Positions 53,342 through 63,400 of a stretch of DNA of 64,000 nt are shown here, piece after piece; position 1 is the stretch's first letter; every line of letters begins with the position of its first letter. The notes beneath the pieces are model-generated. The model worked only from the letters and a program-made list of their open reading frames with translations, ran no database searches and was not told the DNA's origin. The DNA is from Closterium sp. Naga37s-1 (Eukaryota; Streptophyta; Zygnematophyceae; Desmidiales; Closteriaceae). A program made the translations under genes and the position numbers. The DNA lies in contig CANJKZ010000174.1 of the NCBI GenBank assembly GCA_947471745.1, positions 4,139,001 to 4,203,000 of the forward strand. The letters run 5' to 3'.

Positions 53342-55661
53342 CTAGAGAATGCCCTCCCCATGACAAAAGTCCCGCAAGAGGTCGGAGGAGAACTCACCAC
53401 CTCTGTCAGAGTGCAGACGCAGGACAGGAAGGTCTGCACGGAACCGCTCGCGGAGCTGGAGACCGTCTGCGCGGATCCAAGGGATCAAGACATCAACGAC
53501 CTGACCCTTGCTGCGCAAGGGGAAGACCGTGGTGTACCGCGTGTAGTCGTCAACAACCAGCAAAAAGTAGCGCTCGTGGCCCTGTCCACTGACGCGGGCT
53601 GGGCCCCACACGTCCATGTGGAGAGTCTGCAGGGGACCAGTCATCGGGGGAAACGAGGAGGAGTGAGGAGCGGCGCGCTGCCGCCCCTCGACGCAAGGAA
53701 GGCAGGGCGGGGCAGGCGAGGGCGGTAGGGGAGGCAGAGACCTGGGAAGACCAGAGACAAGGAGACGGGAGTACATGCCACGAAGGCGTGGCAGGGAGGG
53801 GTGACCCAGGCGGTGGTGCCACAGAAGAGTCTGGTGCGACAGGAGGTGACACGAGCAAGGGGGTGCTACCTGACCTGACGCGGACACCTGAGCAGACGCC
53901 GCTACCTGAGGAGGCTCGGTAGCCACTGTGTACAGACTCGACCCTGGCCGACGAGTGAACGTGGCCAGGTGACGACCCGTCCGTGTACACGTGCAGATCG
54001 ACACACGCTGACCCCCAGGAGTGGTGGTAGTGACCATCGCGTCCTGGAGGGCAGCAGTACTCACCAAGTTCGTAGAGAACGAGGGGAGGTGAAGACTTGA
54101 CAGTGAGCCGGACGGAACCGCCGGACACGGGAGGACAGTGGAGGAACGGGCAACGACCGGGCCCCCAGAGGGGTCAGCCAGTCTGACCGGGACAGGTGCA
54201 GGGAGAGGAGTGAGGGTGGTGCTGTCACGAAAGAAACAGCGTGAGGCACCTGAGTCCATCGTGAAGGTGTGCAAGGCCTCAGCAGGTACAGTACCAGGGA
54301 GAGAAGACTCACTAGCACCTAAAGCAGCAGCATCTATACCTGGGTCGGGCGGGACACACCGGTAACAGACACCATCAGCACTAGCAGACAAAGCATAAAT
54401 AGTAGAAAGAATAGCATCATAGTCTAGGTCAAAGATCGCAACACCAGACCTAAGCAGCTCTGCCCAGTGGGGGCGCTCGACCTCATCACCAAAATCAGCA
54501 CGCCACACATCTTCGAGACGGGAGAAGCAGTGGTGCTGCGTGTGAGACTTCCCGAATGTCTGACCAGCACGGTCACCCGTGCGAATGACATACGGGCAGC
54601 TCACACTACCCCTAGACGCCCCACGCTGAAACAACCACTCACAAAGCTGCTGGGGCGACGGGGTCTCGCTCCGACGCTGCTGTTGCTGCCGCTGGCCTCC
54701 TCCAGAACCTCCACGCTGAGCTCCAGTCCTACCGCCACCACTGCCACCGCTGCCACTACCGCCACTCCCACCGCTGCCTCCACCGCCGCCACCAACTCCC
54801 CCACTCCCTCCACCACTCCCACCGCTGCCACCACCTCCACTGCCTCCACTACCTCCAGTGCTGCCCCCACCACCACTCCCGCTGCCCCCTCCACCACCCC
54901 TGCCACCCTTGCCCTTGCTGCTGCGGCGCTTCGCACTAGCAGAAGCAGCCCCGACATCCTCATTACTAAGGACGTCTACAGCAGCAGCAGAGGCGTAGGA
55001 GGGGGCAAGGGGGGAGGGGGAGCACCCCTCAAAGAAGGGCGTGCGCGGAGTGCCACTAGCAGCACCTATAGCTACTGCACTAGTCTCAGCTGCAAGGAGG
55101 TGCTGCTCGAGTAGGTCAACAGTGAGGGAGGTGGGGTCAAGGGAGAGGAAGTGGTCCCTGACAGAGCGAAGAGAGTCAGGGAGGCGGGTGACTATAAAGT
55201 AGAGAGTGATGAACATCGGGGGCTGGTTCTTGTTAAGGAACTCAGCGGGGGCGGCAGCGCGGTAGCGAGCGTCGCTAGCGCAAAGGTGGGAAACCAGGTC
55301 CTCGACTGTGGCAAAGGCGGACAGCTCGGGGAACAGGTAGGGCAGTAGGAGGCGGCCTAGAGCAGCAGTGGCAGGCGAGGAGTAGCGAGCGACTACAGCG
55401 TCGTACAGTGTCTGCGCTGTCCTGTGCTGTCTGAAGTGAGCGCATTCGGCCAACGGGAGGTGGTTGCGAATGGCTAAGCAGGCAGCAACGTCGCGAGTCA
55501 GCCACTGTGAAAGGGTCACACTGTTAGCCAGACGTGTGGTCAAACAACGAAACACTGTCCCTAGAGTCGCTCAGCAGATACAGCTGCAGGTCGTCGAGCC
55601 ACGTGTCAAACTGCAGGGGGCGAACCTCATGATCGAACGCTAGCACACGGAGAGAAGCCAT
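53342..55661 (-). pseudogene. Copia-B gag, protease and integrase N-terminal part
   Basis: ATG at 55661 (MASLRVLAFDHEVRPL) with an early TAA near 55524. An open frame then covers gag (HLPLAECAHFRQHRTAQTLY, FITLYFIVTRLPDSLRSV), the Gly-rich linker (about 54690-54910), a Cys/His motif in which the second Cys is Phe (CPYVIRT...QTFGKSHTQHHC), protease FTMDSGASRCFFRDS, the Zn motif HHRLGHPSLPRLR...PCLPC and the integrase core DDYTRYTTVF, LHSDRGGEFSSDLL. It ends at a TAG (53344-53342) within the integrase core. Confidence 0.92.
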
Positions 55662-55689
55662 AGTGGCGCAGCATGCAGAGCAGGGGGCA

Positions 55690-56700
55690 GGCTGCAGCAA
55701 GAGGCGGATAGCAGAGCTGTAGGGGTGGTGAGAGGGCCACCAGGGACGGCGCGCGGGGCTGCAAGGTCGAGGAGCGGGCCGGAAGGGGCGGCTCGCGGGG
55801 CCTGGGGTCGACTGTTGGGCCGGGGCCTAGGAGCGACGGGCCTGGGGGCGACGGGCCTGGGCCTAAGGGAGTCGGGCCGGGGCCTAGGGGAGTCGGGCTT
55901 AGGGGCATCAGGCCGGGGCCTAGGGGAGTCGGGCGACGGGCCGGGGCTAGGGGCGACTTGCGCGGGCCTAGGGGCGTCGTGCGAAGGGCCGGGGTGTAGG
56001 GGCGACGGGCCTACGGGCCGGACTAGGGGCGACGGGGCGGCCTAGGGGTGACGGGGCGGCCTAGGGGCGATGGGCCTAGGGCCTAGGGGTGACTGGTGAC
56101 GGGCCGGGGCGTAGGGAAGTCAGGCGACGGGCCGGGGCTAGGGGCGACGAGCGCGGGCCTAGGGGCGTCGGGCGACGGGCCGGGGCGTAGGGGCGTCAGT
56201 CGCGGGCGTAGGGGCGTCGGGCGGCGGGCCGGGTCGCGTGGGTTAGGGGCGACGGGCCTACGGGCCGAGCTAGGGGCGGCGTCAGTCGCGGGCGTAGGGG
56301 CGTCGGACGGCGGGCCGGGTCGCGTGGGTTAGGGGCGACGGGCCGGGCTAGGGGCGACGGGCCTACGGGCCGGGCTAGGGGCGACGGGCCAGCCTAGGGG
56401 CGACGAGTCGACGGGCGACGGGCCGGGGCGACGGGCCTAGGGGCAACGGGCTGGGCTAGGGGTGGCAATGGGCCGGCCTAGGGGCGACAGGCCGGGGCGA
56501 CGGGCCTAGGGCGACGGGCCTAGGGGCGACGGGCCGGGGCGACTGGCCTAGGGCGACGGGCCGGGTGTCGACGGGCCGGGGCAACGGGCCAAGGCTACGG
56601 GCCTAGTGGCGACGGGCCTACGGGCGACGGGCTACGGGCCGGTGCCTAGGGGCCTACGGGTCGCGACGGGCAGTAGGGGCAGCACGAGGGCTGCAGAGGG
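55690..56700 (-). repeat. Copia-B leader with gacgggcctaggggc repeats
   Basis: About 1 kb of ggggcgacgggcctag-type units between the primer-binding site and gag, including a roughly 80-bp duplication (gggcgtcgg...ccgggtcgcgtgggttag at about 56212 and 56294). It occupies the same position as the unrelated repeats in the Copia-C and Copia-D leaders. Confidence 0.9.
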
Positions 56701-56760
56701 CGGTTAGCAGGGTAGCGCTGTGGTGGGCCCAAGGAAAAAAAAAACGGTCCTAGCGAAGGA

Positions 56761-56907
56761 CCTGCTCTGAAACCATGTCAGAAGAATGAACGAGAATGAA
56801 TGAACTATGAAAGATTTGGGTACAAGTACTAACCCTAATTGAGTTGTACCCCTTATGGGCTACCCCACTATAGCCTACACAACTGTAAGCATTATAACAT
56901 TCTGACA
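56761..56907 (-). repeat. Copia-B 5' LTR (56776-56907) and primer-binding site (56775-56761)
   Basis: LTR tgtcagaagaatgaacgag...cattctgaca. On the minus strand TGGTTTCAGAGCAGG follows directly, matching the TGGTATCAGAGC site with one change. Confidence 0.93.
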
Positions 56908-59262
56908 ATGCGACTACCCAACCATCAATGGCCTGAGGCGATGGACCACGCTGTGCTGTTGCACAACTTGCTTTCGTCATCCTCGCTTCTGAACAACGCA
57001 TCACCGCAGTTGTTGTGGACAGGAAAATTGGGCAACACAAAAATGTTACGAGTTTTTGGCTGCATGGTACAATACCGACCACACACTGCACGAGCTGGAA
57101 AATCTCACAACGCTCACAGTGGGGACTACACCTGGGCATCGAAAAACACTACAAGGCGTGGAAAATCTTCGACATCCACTCAAAAGAAACAGCAGCAGCA
57201 CGTGACGTGATTTTCTACGAACGACTCACTCTTCAAACGCACCTCGACAACTTGGCAGCAGAACGAGACCTCACAGGCGGCTTCCGTAGCAACCGAGCCT
57301 TCGCCACACCAGCAGATGAGGCTGACTGGGATGAGCAAAACGTGGACGGAGCATCCAAGGAAGCCGGACCTCTTCCCTACTGCTTAGTACCTGTTCCGAT
57401 GGACAACGAAAATCCTCGCGAAAGCATCAACGCCGAAGTCTACTACGACTTCACCGACAATGGTTACGTTACACCCCAGCCAGTCAATACAGACGTTTCA
57501 GATTGCATGGGCCCCAACTTCTTACCTTATCCAGAAGCGGGAGACGAAGCAGTTTATCCCGAGGACCCAAATCTCCCTCGTTACACACAGAGTGGGCTGC
57601 AGATTCTTGGGCTCGTCACCGCAGTCCATGGCGCACCAATGCCGCGAGAGCCTGCTACGGTTCAGCAGGCTATGGGGGGGGGGAGCATAGGGAAAAATGG
57701 CGCGAAGCCATGGACAGGGAATTAAAAGCGTTGGAAGACAGAAACACCTGGAAGATAGTACCCATCGGAGTGGCACGCAACAAAACCATTCTCACGGGAA
57801 AATGGGTCTTCCGCGTGAAGACGAAAGCCGATGGAACAATTGACAAATTCAAGGCACGATGGGTCGTGCGTGGCTTCGACCAAGAACACGGACGGGACTT
57901 CACCGAAACCTTTGCGCCAGTCAGCCGACATAGGTCTCTGCGAATCCTCCTCGCGATAGCCGCCATGAAGCGGAAGAAGCTCCGCCAACTCGACGTGGCT
58001 AACGCGTTTCTCTACGCTCCCGTCGACGCCGAAATCTTTGTCGAGCAACCACACGGATCCAATACAGACCCTAATCAAGTCTGTCAGCTACTGAAGTCCC
58101 TGTACGGCATCAAGCAAGCTCCGCGGCTGTGGCAGCAGTACCTACACGCCCGATTAATCCGCATCAGCTTTCAGCAACTACCACACGACCAGGGCATGTA
58201 CAGACTCACAAAGGAAGCCGAATACATTCTGCTCATCGTGTATGTAGACAACCTGCTCTACATAGGCTCCACCGACGACATCACCAACTGGTTTGAAGGG
58301 GAGCTGCAACAGGATCTCTCACTCACGGTTTCTTCTACCGTAACTCAGTACCTTGGACTCAACATTATTGACGGAGAAAACGCAATCTATCTCAACGCCG
58401 CAAAATACGCCGACACCATCGCAAAACGCTTCGGACTGACGCCAACTGCTATCCCCACGCCCTATCGCTACACCGCGGGAAATCACCAGGAAAAATCCAA
58501 TCCGCTTGGACCTACCGGCCTACACGACTACCAATGAAAACTGGGCTGTCTGCTCTTCGCAGCCGTCACCTGCCGACCGGATCTGTCATACTCGGCGAGC
58601 CAACTTGCCACCTACCTCAAGCGGGCCGAAGCAGAGCATATGGCAGAACTCGACCGCGCGTTACACTACCTCGTCAGCACACCAACGATCAACCTAACCT
58701 ACCACAAGACCGGAACCACTACTCCAAAGCTTATCGGCTACGTGGATGCTGACCACGCAAGCGATTCCGATAACAGGCGATCACGCACCGGCTACCGTAC
58801 ATCTATCGAATCGAGCCCGTCGGTCCTATCTCGTGGAAGTCGAGCAAGCAAGAACTAATTGCTCTCTCCTCTGCTGAAGCTGAATACATAGCACTCTGCT
58901 CAGCCACCAAGGAAGGACTGTACCTTCGCGAACTACTGGAAGAAGCAAAGCTGGCCCACTTACCCAACTTCTCCCTCTTCTGTGACAACCAATCTGCAAT
59001 TCGCATAGCGAACAAGAGCGGGTTCGCGAACTGAACGAAGCACATTGCCATGCTCTATTTCTTCGTGAAGGACGGGATCGAGAAAGGGAAACTCGAGCTA
59101 TCTTACTGCCCCACGCCCGAGATGGCAGCAGATTGCTTGACCAAGAAACTCGGAAAGCAGAAGTTTGAGTACTGCATGCTACTGACTGGACAAGGCCACG
59201 TCACCAGCAACGAAGGCGATGACACTCCAGAAGCGAAGGGGAGTGTTGGAAACATTTAGTTC
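56908..59262 (+). pseudogene. Copia-A integrase C-terminal part, RT and RNase H
   Basis: Integrase resumes at RLPNHQWPEAMDH and GKLGNTKMLRVFGCM (56908-57080). After a frame change, WGLHLGIEKHYKAWKIFD continues. RT occupies about 57700-58440: KWVFRVKTKADGTIDKFKAR, RQLDVANAFLYAPVDAEIF and LKSLYGIKQAPRLWQQYL, with the catalytic motif reading YVDN (AAC at 58251-58253) rather than YVDD. RNase H has YVDADHASDSDNRRSRTG, ALSSAEAEYIALC, FCDNQSAIRIAN and the end TPEMAADCLTKKLG. Stops occur at about 58536, 58857 and 59031. A purine tract (agcgaaggggag) precedes the 3' LTR. Confidence 0.9.
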
Positions 59263-59682
59263 GCGCTTCTGATGTGTCGAACACTACAACGTATGCGAAG
59301 CGAACTACTACGAAGCAACAGCGAGTCAACCAAAGCGGTTGACAGAAAGGCAACAGCAAGAGGTTAAGTGAATGTCAAAGGTCAGCAACCTTTGACTCGC
59401 CGAAAAACAGCGCGACACCAAGGACACATAACTGACTCACTATTGAACAGTTACCCGAGTCGTCGCTGTATCGAAGCGCAACAGCAGTTACAGTTAGTTA
59501 AACCTTTCATATTCCTTTGTAATCATATAAAGCTTTGTATCTCTTTGCTATTATAAACTTATCTTGTTCTCACATACCAGTGCAAGGTGGTTCAATCAGT
59601 TCACTAAGACGCTTCCGCTAATACATCGTTACTCTGAGTCTTAGTCTTGAAAACAATCCTAAGGGCTTTTCTCAGCCCAACA
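59244..59682 (+). repeat. Copia-A 3' LTR (439 bp)
   Basis: tgttggaaacatttagttcg...ctcagcccaaca, followed by the right target duplication aaggg. This intact copy is the reference used to recognise the two pieces of the 5' LTR. Confidence 0.95.
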
Positions 59683-60437
59683 AAGGGGAGCGTGGGGGAA
59701 CACAGTAGGAAAAGCATGCACACATGAGAACAAGGGAAAAAGAACAAAATGAAAATCTGCAAGCAGGCACACTTCACACAGCTAACACTCGTAGACAGGG
59801 AGAAGAGTCAACATAAAGAGCAGAACAGACAAGCATCAACAACTCTCACTCCCTCACTCACTCACTCCCTCCCTCTCTTCCGTCCAAAGCTCAACTGCCG
59901 AGCCTTTTCCTTCAGATCTGTCCAGAACCCATCCCCTCCTCCATGCCCTGACCCCTGACCCCCCTACTGCAACAGCTGAGTTTTGAGTTGACTCAACCAC
60001 TAACCCTACTTCCTCACTCCCTCCCTCTCTTCCTTCCAATGCTCAACTGCCGAGCCTTCTTCAGATCTGTCCAGAACCCATCCCCTCCTCCATGCCCTGT
60101 CCCCCCTGCTGGAACACCTGGGACCACCACCACACCAGGTGCCTCCCTCGCTCCCTCCCTCCCTCTCTTCCGTCCAACGCTCAACTGCCGGGCCTTCTCC
60201 TTCAGATCTGTCCAGAACCCATCTCCACCTCCATGCCCTGCCCCCCCTACTGCAGCAACAGAGCTTTGAGTTGACTCAACCACTCACCCTACTTCCTCAC
60301 TCCCTCCCTCTCTTCCTTCCAATGCTCAACTGCCGAGCCTTCTCTGCAAGATCTGTCCAGAACCCATCCCCACCTCTCCATGGCCTGCACCCTCCTGATG
60401 CAACACTTGGGAACACCACAGCAGGTGTCTCACTCGC
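59683..60437 (-). repeat. Four tandem copies of the last coding segment of the 60-kb gene
   Basis: The segment coding DGFWTDLKEKARQLSVGRKR (real copy at about 60450-60520) is repeated downstream at about 60318-60375, 60175-60235, 60036-60090 and 59887-59945, spaced 137-151 bp. The copies carry small indels (for example a missing Glu codon) and lie after the TGA of the real gene, so they are probably 3' UTR or alternative terminal exons. 59688-59860 is unassigned. Confidence 0.88.
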
Positions 60438-63400
60438 TCACTCCCTCCCTCTCTTCCGTCCAACGCTCAACTGCCGGGCCTTCTCCTTCAGATCTGTCCA
60501 GAACCCATCCGCTCCTCCATGCCCTGCCCCCCCTGCTGCAACACCCGGGACCATCATCACACCAGGTGCCCCATTCACTCCATGTGCCCCATTCACTCCA
60601 TGTGCCTCAGTGCGCGAAGACACACTAGAAGAGCTGCTTTGCACAGCATTACTGTTCGCAGTGCTGTCTCGTGCCTGCTGTGCTTCATCCGTGCACCCGC
60701 CCCGTTCCTTTTCCCTGCCCTCGCCGCTGGCCCCTCCTCGCAGCACCCCTACCCATCCGCGCCTCTTCAGCCTCTCGTACTTGCGAGCGACGCAAGGCAG
60801 CAGGCTCGGAATCACGTTCGGAAGCGCCTGGCCTGCAGCATGGATGGTGTTCCGAGGCGCATCAAGAAGTGCCGCACCTGCCTTGTGCAGTGTGCCGCCC
60901 GCCTTTTGCAGTGTGCCGCCCGCTTTGAGCATCTGACTGTCAATCTGGGACCTCCCCTCCTGAACCTTCTCCAGCCAGCCCTGTGCTGCTTCCAAGAAGC
61001 TTCCACAATCCCTGAAGTCACCCCCACCAGCAGCAGCACATGCATCAGAGCTTGGCTTGTTAAGGCTGCTCACTCCATCCCACTCTCGCTCAAAGCCGCC
61101 TTGAGGCTTCTTGCGCCGCTGCTGCTCCTGCTGGTGGTCCCACTCTCCCTCGGGCTTGCTGATGTTCAACCGCGGCAACGGAGTGATACCCACATCATCA
61201 TCACCAGCACCATCAGCACCAGCACCAGCAGCAGCAGCAGAGTCAACCGGGCACACGGAGAGGTCTCTCAGAACAGCAGCCAGCAGGGGATCATCCACAT
61301 GCACTCCAAACCCCCCTCCTGCCCTCTTCCCCTTCCCCTCCCCTTTCCCTTCCCCTCCCTCCTCTCCTCTCTCCTCCCCTGTCGTCTCCCCTCCCTCCTC
61401 CCTTGTCTCCTCCCCTCCTGCCTCCCCTTCCTCCCCTCCATCCGCCGGTCCCACCTCTCCCCACTGCCCCTGCAGCAGCTGCAGCTCTCGCATCCCCACT
61501 CTCTCAAGCTCCTCACCCCTCGCCTTCACTCTCGCCAGTTCCTCTTCTCTCACGCGCACCTCCTCCCTCAGTCGTTCCAGAACTGCAGCAGCATACGCCC
61601 CTGCCTGCCCTGCCCCCCACGCTGCCCCACCCCTCCCTCCCTTCTCCTCGCTTCCTCCTCTGCTCACCCCACCTGCCTCGTCCGACTCCCCTTTAAGTCG
61701 CCTCATTTCCCCCTGCAAGAATGCGAGTAAACCCCCGCCCCGCTCCTGCACCCCTTCCCCCTCGCTCTTCCCTTCACCCTCGCCTGAACCACCACTCACG
61801 CCCCACACACCATCCCCCTCTTCCTTCTCTTCCTCTTCCTCTTCTGACTCTTCTTCTTCCTCCTCGTCCGCCTCCCCAATGCTCCCATAACCCTCCTCCT
61901 CATCCAAACCTCTCAATCCAAACGACCCGTCTCCCTCTCCCCAATCCCCCGCTGCTGCCCACAACCTCTCGTCCAATTCCCACGCTTCAACTTCCCACGC
62001 TTTCTCCTCCTCCCTCTTTCTCTCGCTCTCCCTCTCCCGCTCCCTCTCCTCCTCCCTCCAAGCAACAGCAGTCTCAGCCCCCGGCCTTGGCAGTGCTCCC
62101 AACACCCCTCTCCTCACCACCCCCCAATGCCCACCCCCCTTCTCCCTCCTTGCTGACGTGGCAGCGGCAATCCCAAGGGAGACACCAACAAGCCCGCCAA
62201 GGCTGAGAGTCATGGGGTGGAGGAGAAAGGAGGAGAGGCGGGCCACCCTCCCCACCACCATCTCAATGGCTTTAGCACCGCCAGTCGCCACACGAGTGAG
62301 AGCCCGAACCTGGTTGATCGGCTGGAGAGCCCAGCTCTGGTTCGGCTGGTTCCGGACCTGCTGTCCGACCTGCTGTTCAGGCTGCGAGTCAGGTTCGGCA
62401 GCCAGGTTCGGCACAGCTTGGTCTGGTAGAGGCTGGCGTGAGTGTATCGGAGAGGCTTCTAGTGGGGGTACGGGAGGGGAGGGAAGAGAGTCAGGTGGGG
62501 ACTGCGGAAGAGAATCGGCTGACGAGGGGTCAGCCAAAGAGGTGAGACCCGAGGAGGGCTCATCTGAGGGCGGTTGAACTGAGGGGAGCTGGCTTGGAGC
62601 GGCGTGTGCAGGCTCGGCCAGTGGTGATGTGGGTAAAGCAATGGAATCAGGAGACGCGTGAGCAGCAGAGGAGTCAGCCGCGACAGTGGCAGCAGCGGCA
62701 GCAGGAAGAGAGGCGTCAGCAGTGGCAGCACAGGGGGGGTCGATGGGAGCAGGTGCTGCAGGGACGCCGTTCGTGGAAGCAACAGTGTCAGCAGCAGCGT
62801 CAGCAGTGGCAGCAGCAGCGTCAGCAGTGGCAGCAGCAGCGTCAGCAGTGGCAGCAGCAGCGTGCGCGTCTAAACTGTCAGCAGCGTCAGCAGTAGCGTC
62901 AGCGGAGGCAGCCTCAGTGGCGTCAGTTGCCGTGACAGCAGCACAGTCACTCGCCTTAGCAGCACCAGAGTCAACGGAGTCAACGGAGTCAACAGAGTCA
63001 GCAGAGTCAGCAGAGTCAAGGGAGTCAAGAGAGTCAGGTGCATGAGCAGCAGGGGTGAGAGGGTTAGCGGGCACAGCAGAGCTGGCAGCAGTGGCGCCAG
63101 ATGAGTCAGCATCAGTCACGTCAGCATGAGTCAGATCAGTAGTCACGCCAGCTCCATCACTCACATCACCACCACCAGCAATGGCAGCAGCAACACCAGA
63201 AGCAGTTGCAACAGCAGAAGGCGCATCTAGAGTCTCAACAGCTAAATAATCATCAGTTGGTTTCTCTTCCTCACCTCCCTCCTTGCCTCCCTCCCCACCC
63301 CCCTCCCCACCCCCAAGGGCGTCAGTCGCATGCTTCTTCGGCGCTTCAGACTTGCCCGGGTCAGTGGCAGCATGTCCCGCACCCGCACTCTCGCCCTCCC

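Larger units (their letters stand above)
49471..56907 (-). mobile_element. Copia-B: full-length younger Ty1/copia element inside Copia-A
   Basis: 7437 bp with 132-bp LTRs (49471-49602 and 56776-56907, about five differences by eye) and a perfect 5-bp target duplication atgcg (49466-49470 and 56908-56912). Minus-strand order is PBS, repeat leader, gag, protease, integrase, linker, RT, RNase H. Removing it restores the Copia-A integrase reading (RKLLRGM then RLPNHQWPEAMDHA). Frameshifts, stops and an altered RT active site make it inactive now. Confidence 0.95.
34903..59682 (+). mobile_element. Copia-A: old Ty1/copia retrotransposon, twice interrupted
   Basis: An element with 439-bp LTRs (TGTTGG...CCAACA), flanked by a perfect 5-bp target duplication aaggg (34898-34902 and 59683-59687). 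The 5' LTR is split into 34903-35125 and 46502-46618, with about 100 bp missing between. A 11.4-kb cluster of other elements occupies the gap. The internal region 46619-59243 encodes gag, protease, integrase, RT and RNase H in copia order, with integrase split by Copia-B (49471-56907). Pairing the 5' LTR pieces with the 3' LTR shows roughly 19 differences in 340 bp by eye, and several stops interrupt the proteins, so it is inactive. Confidence 0.93.
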
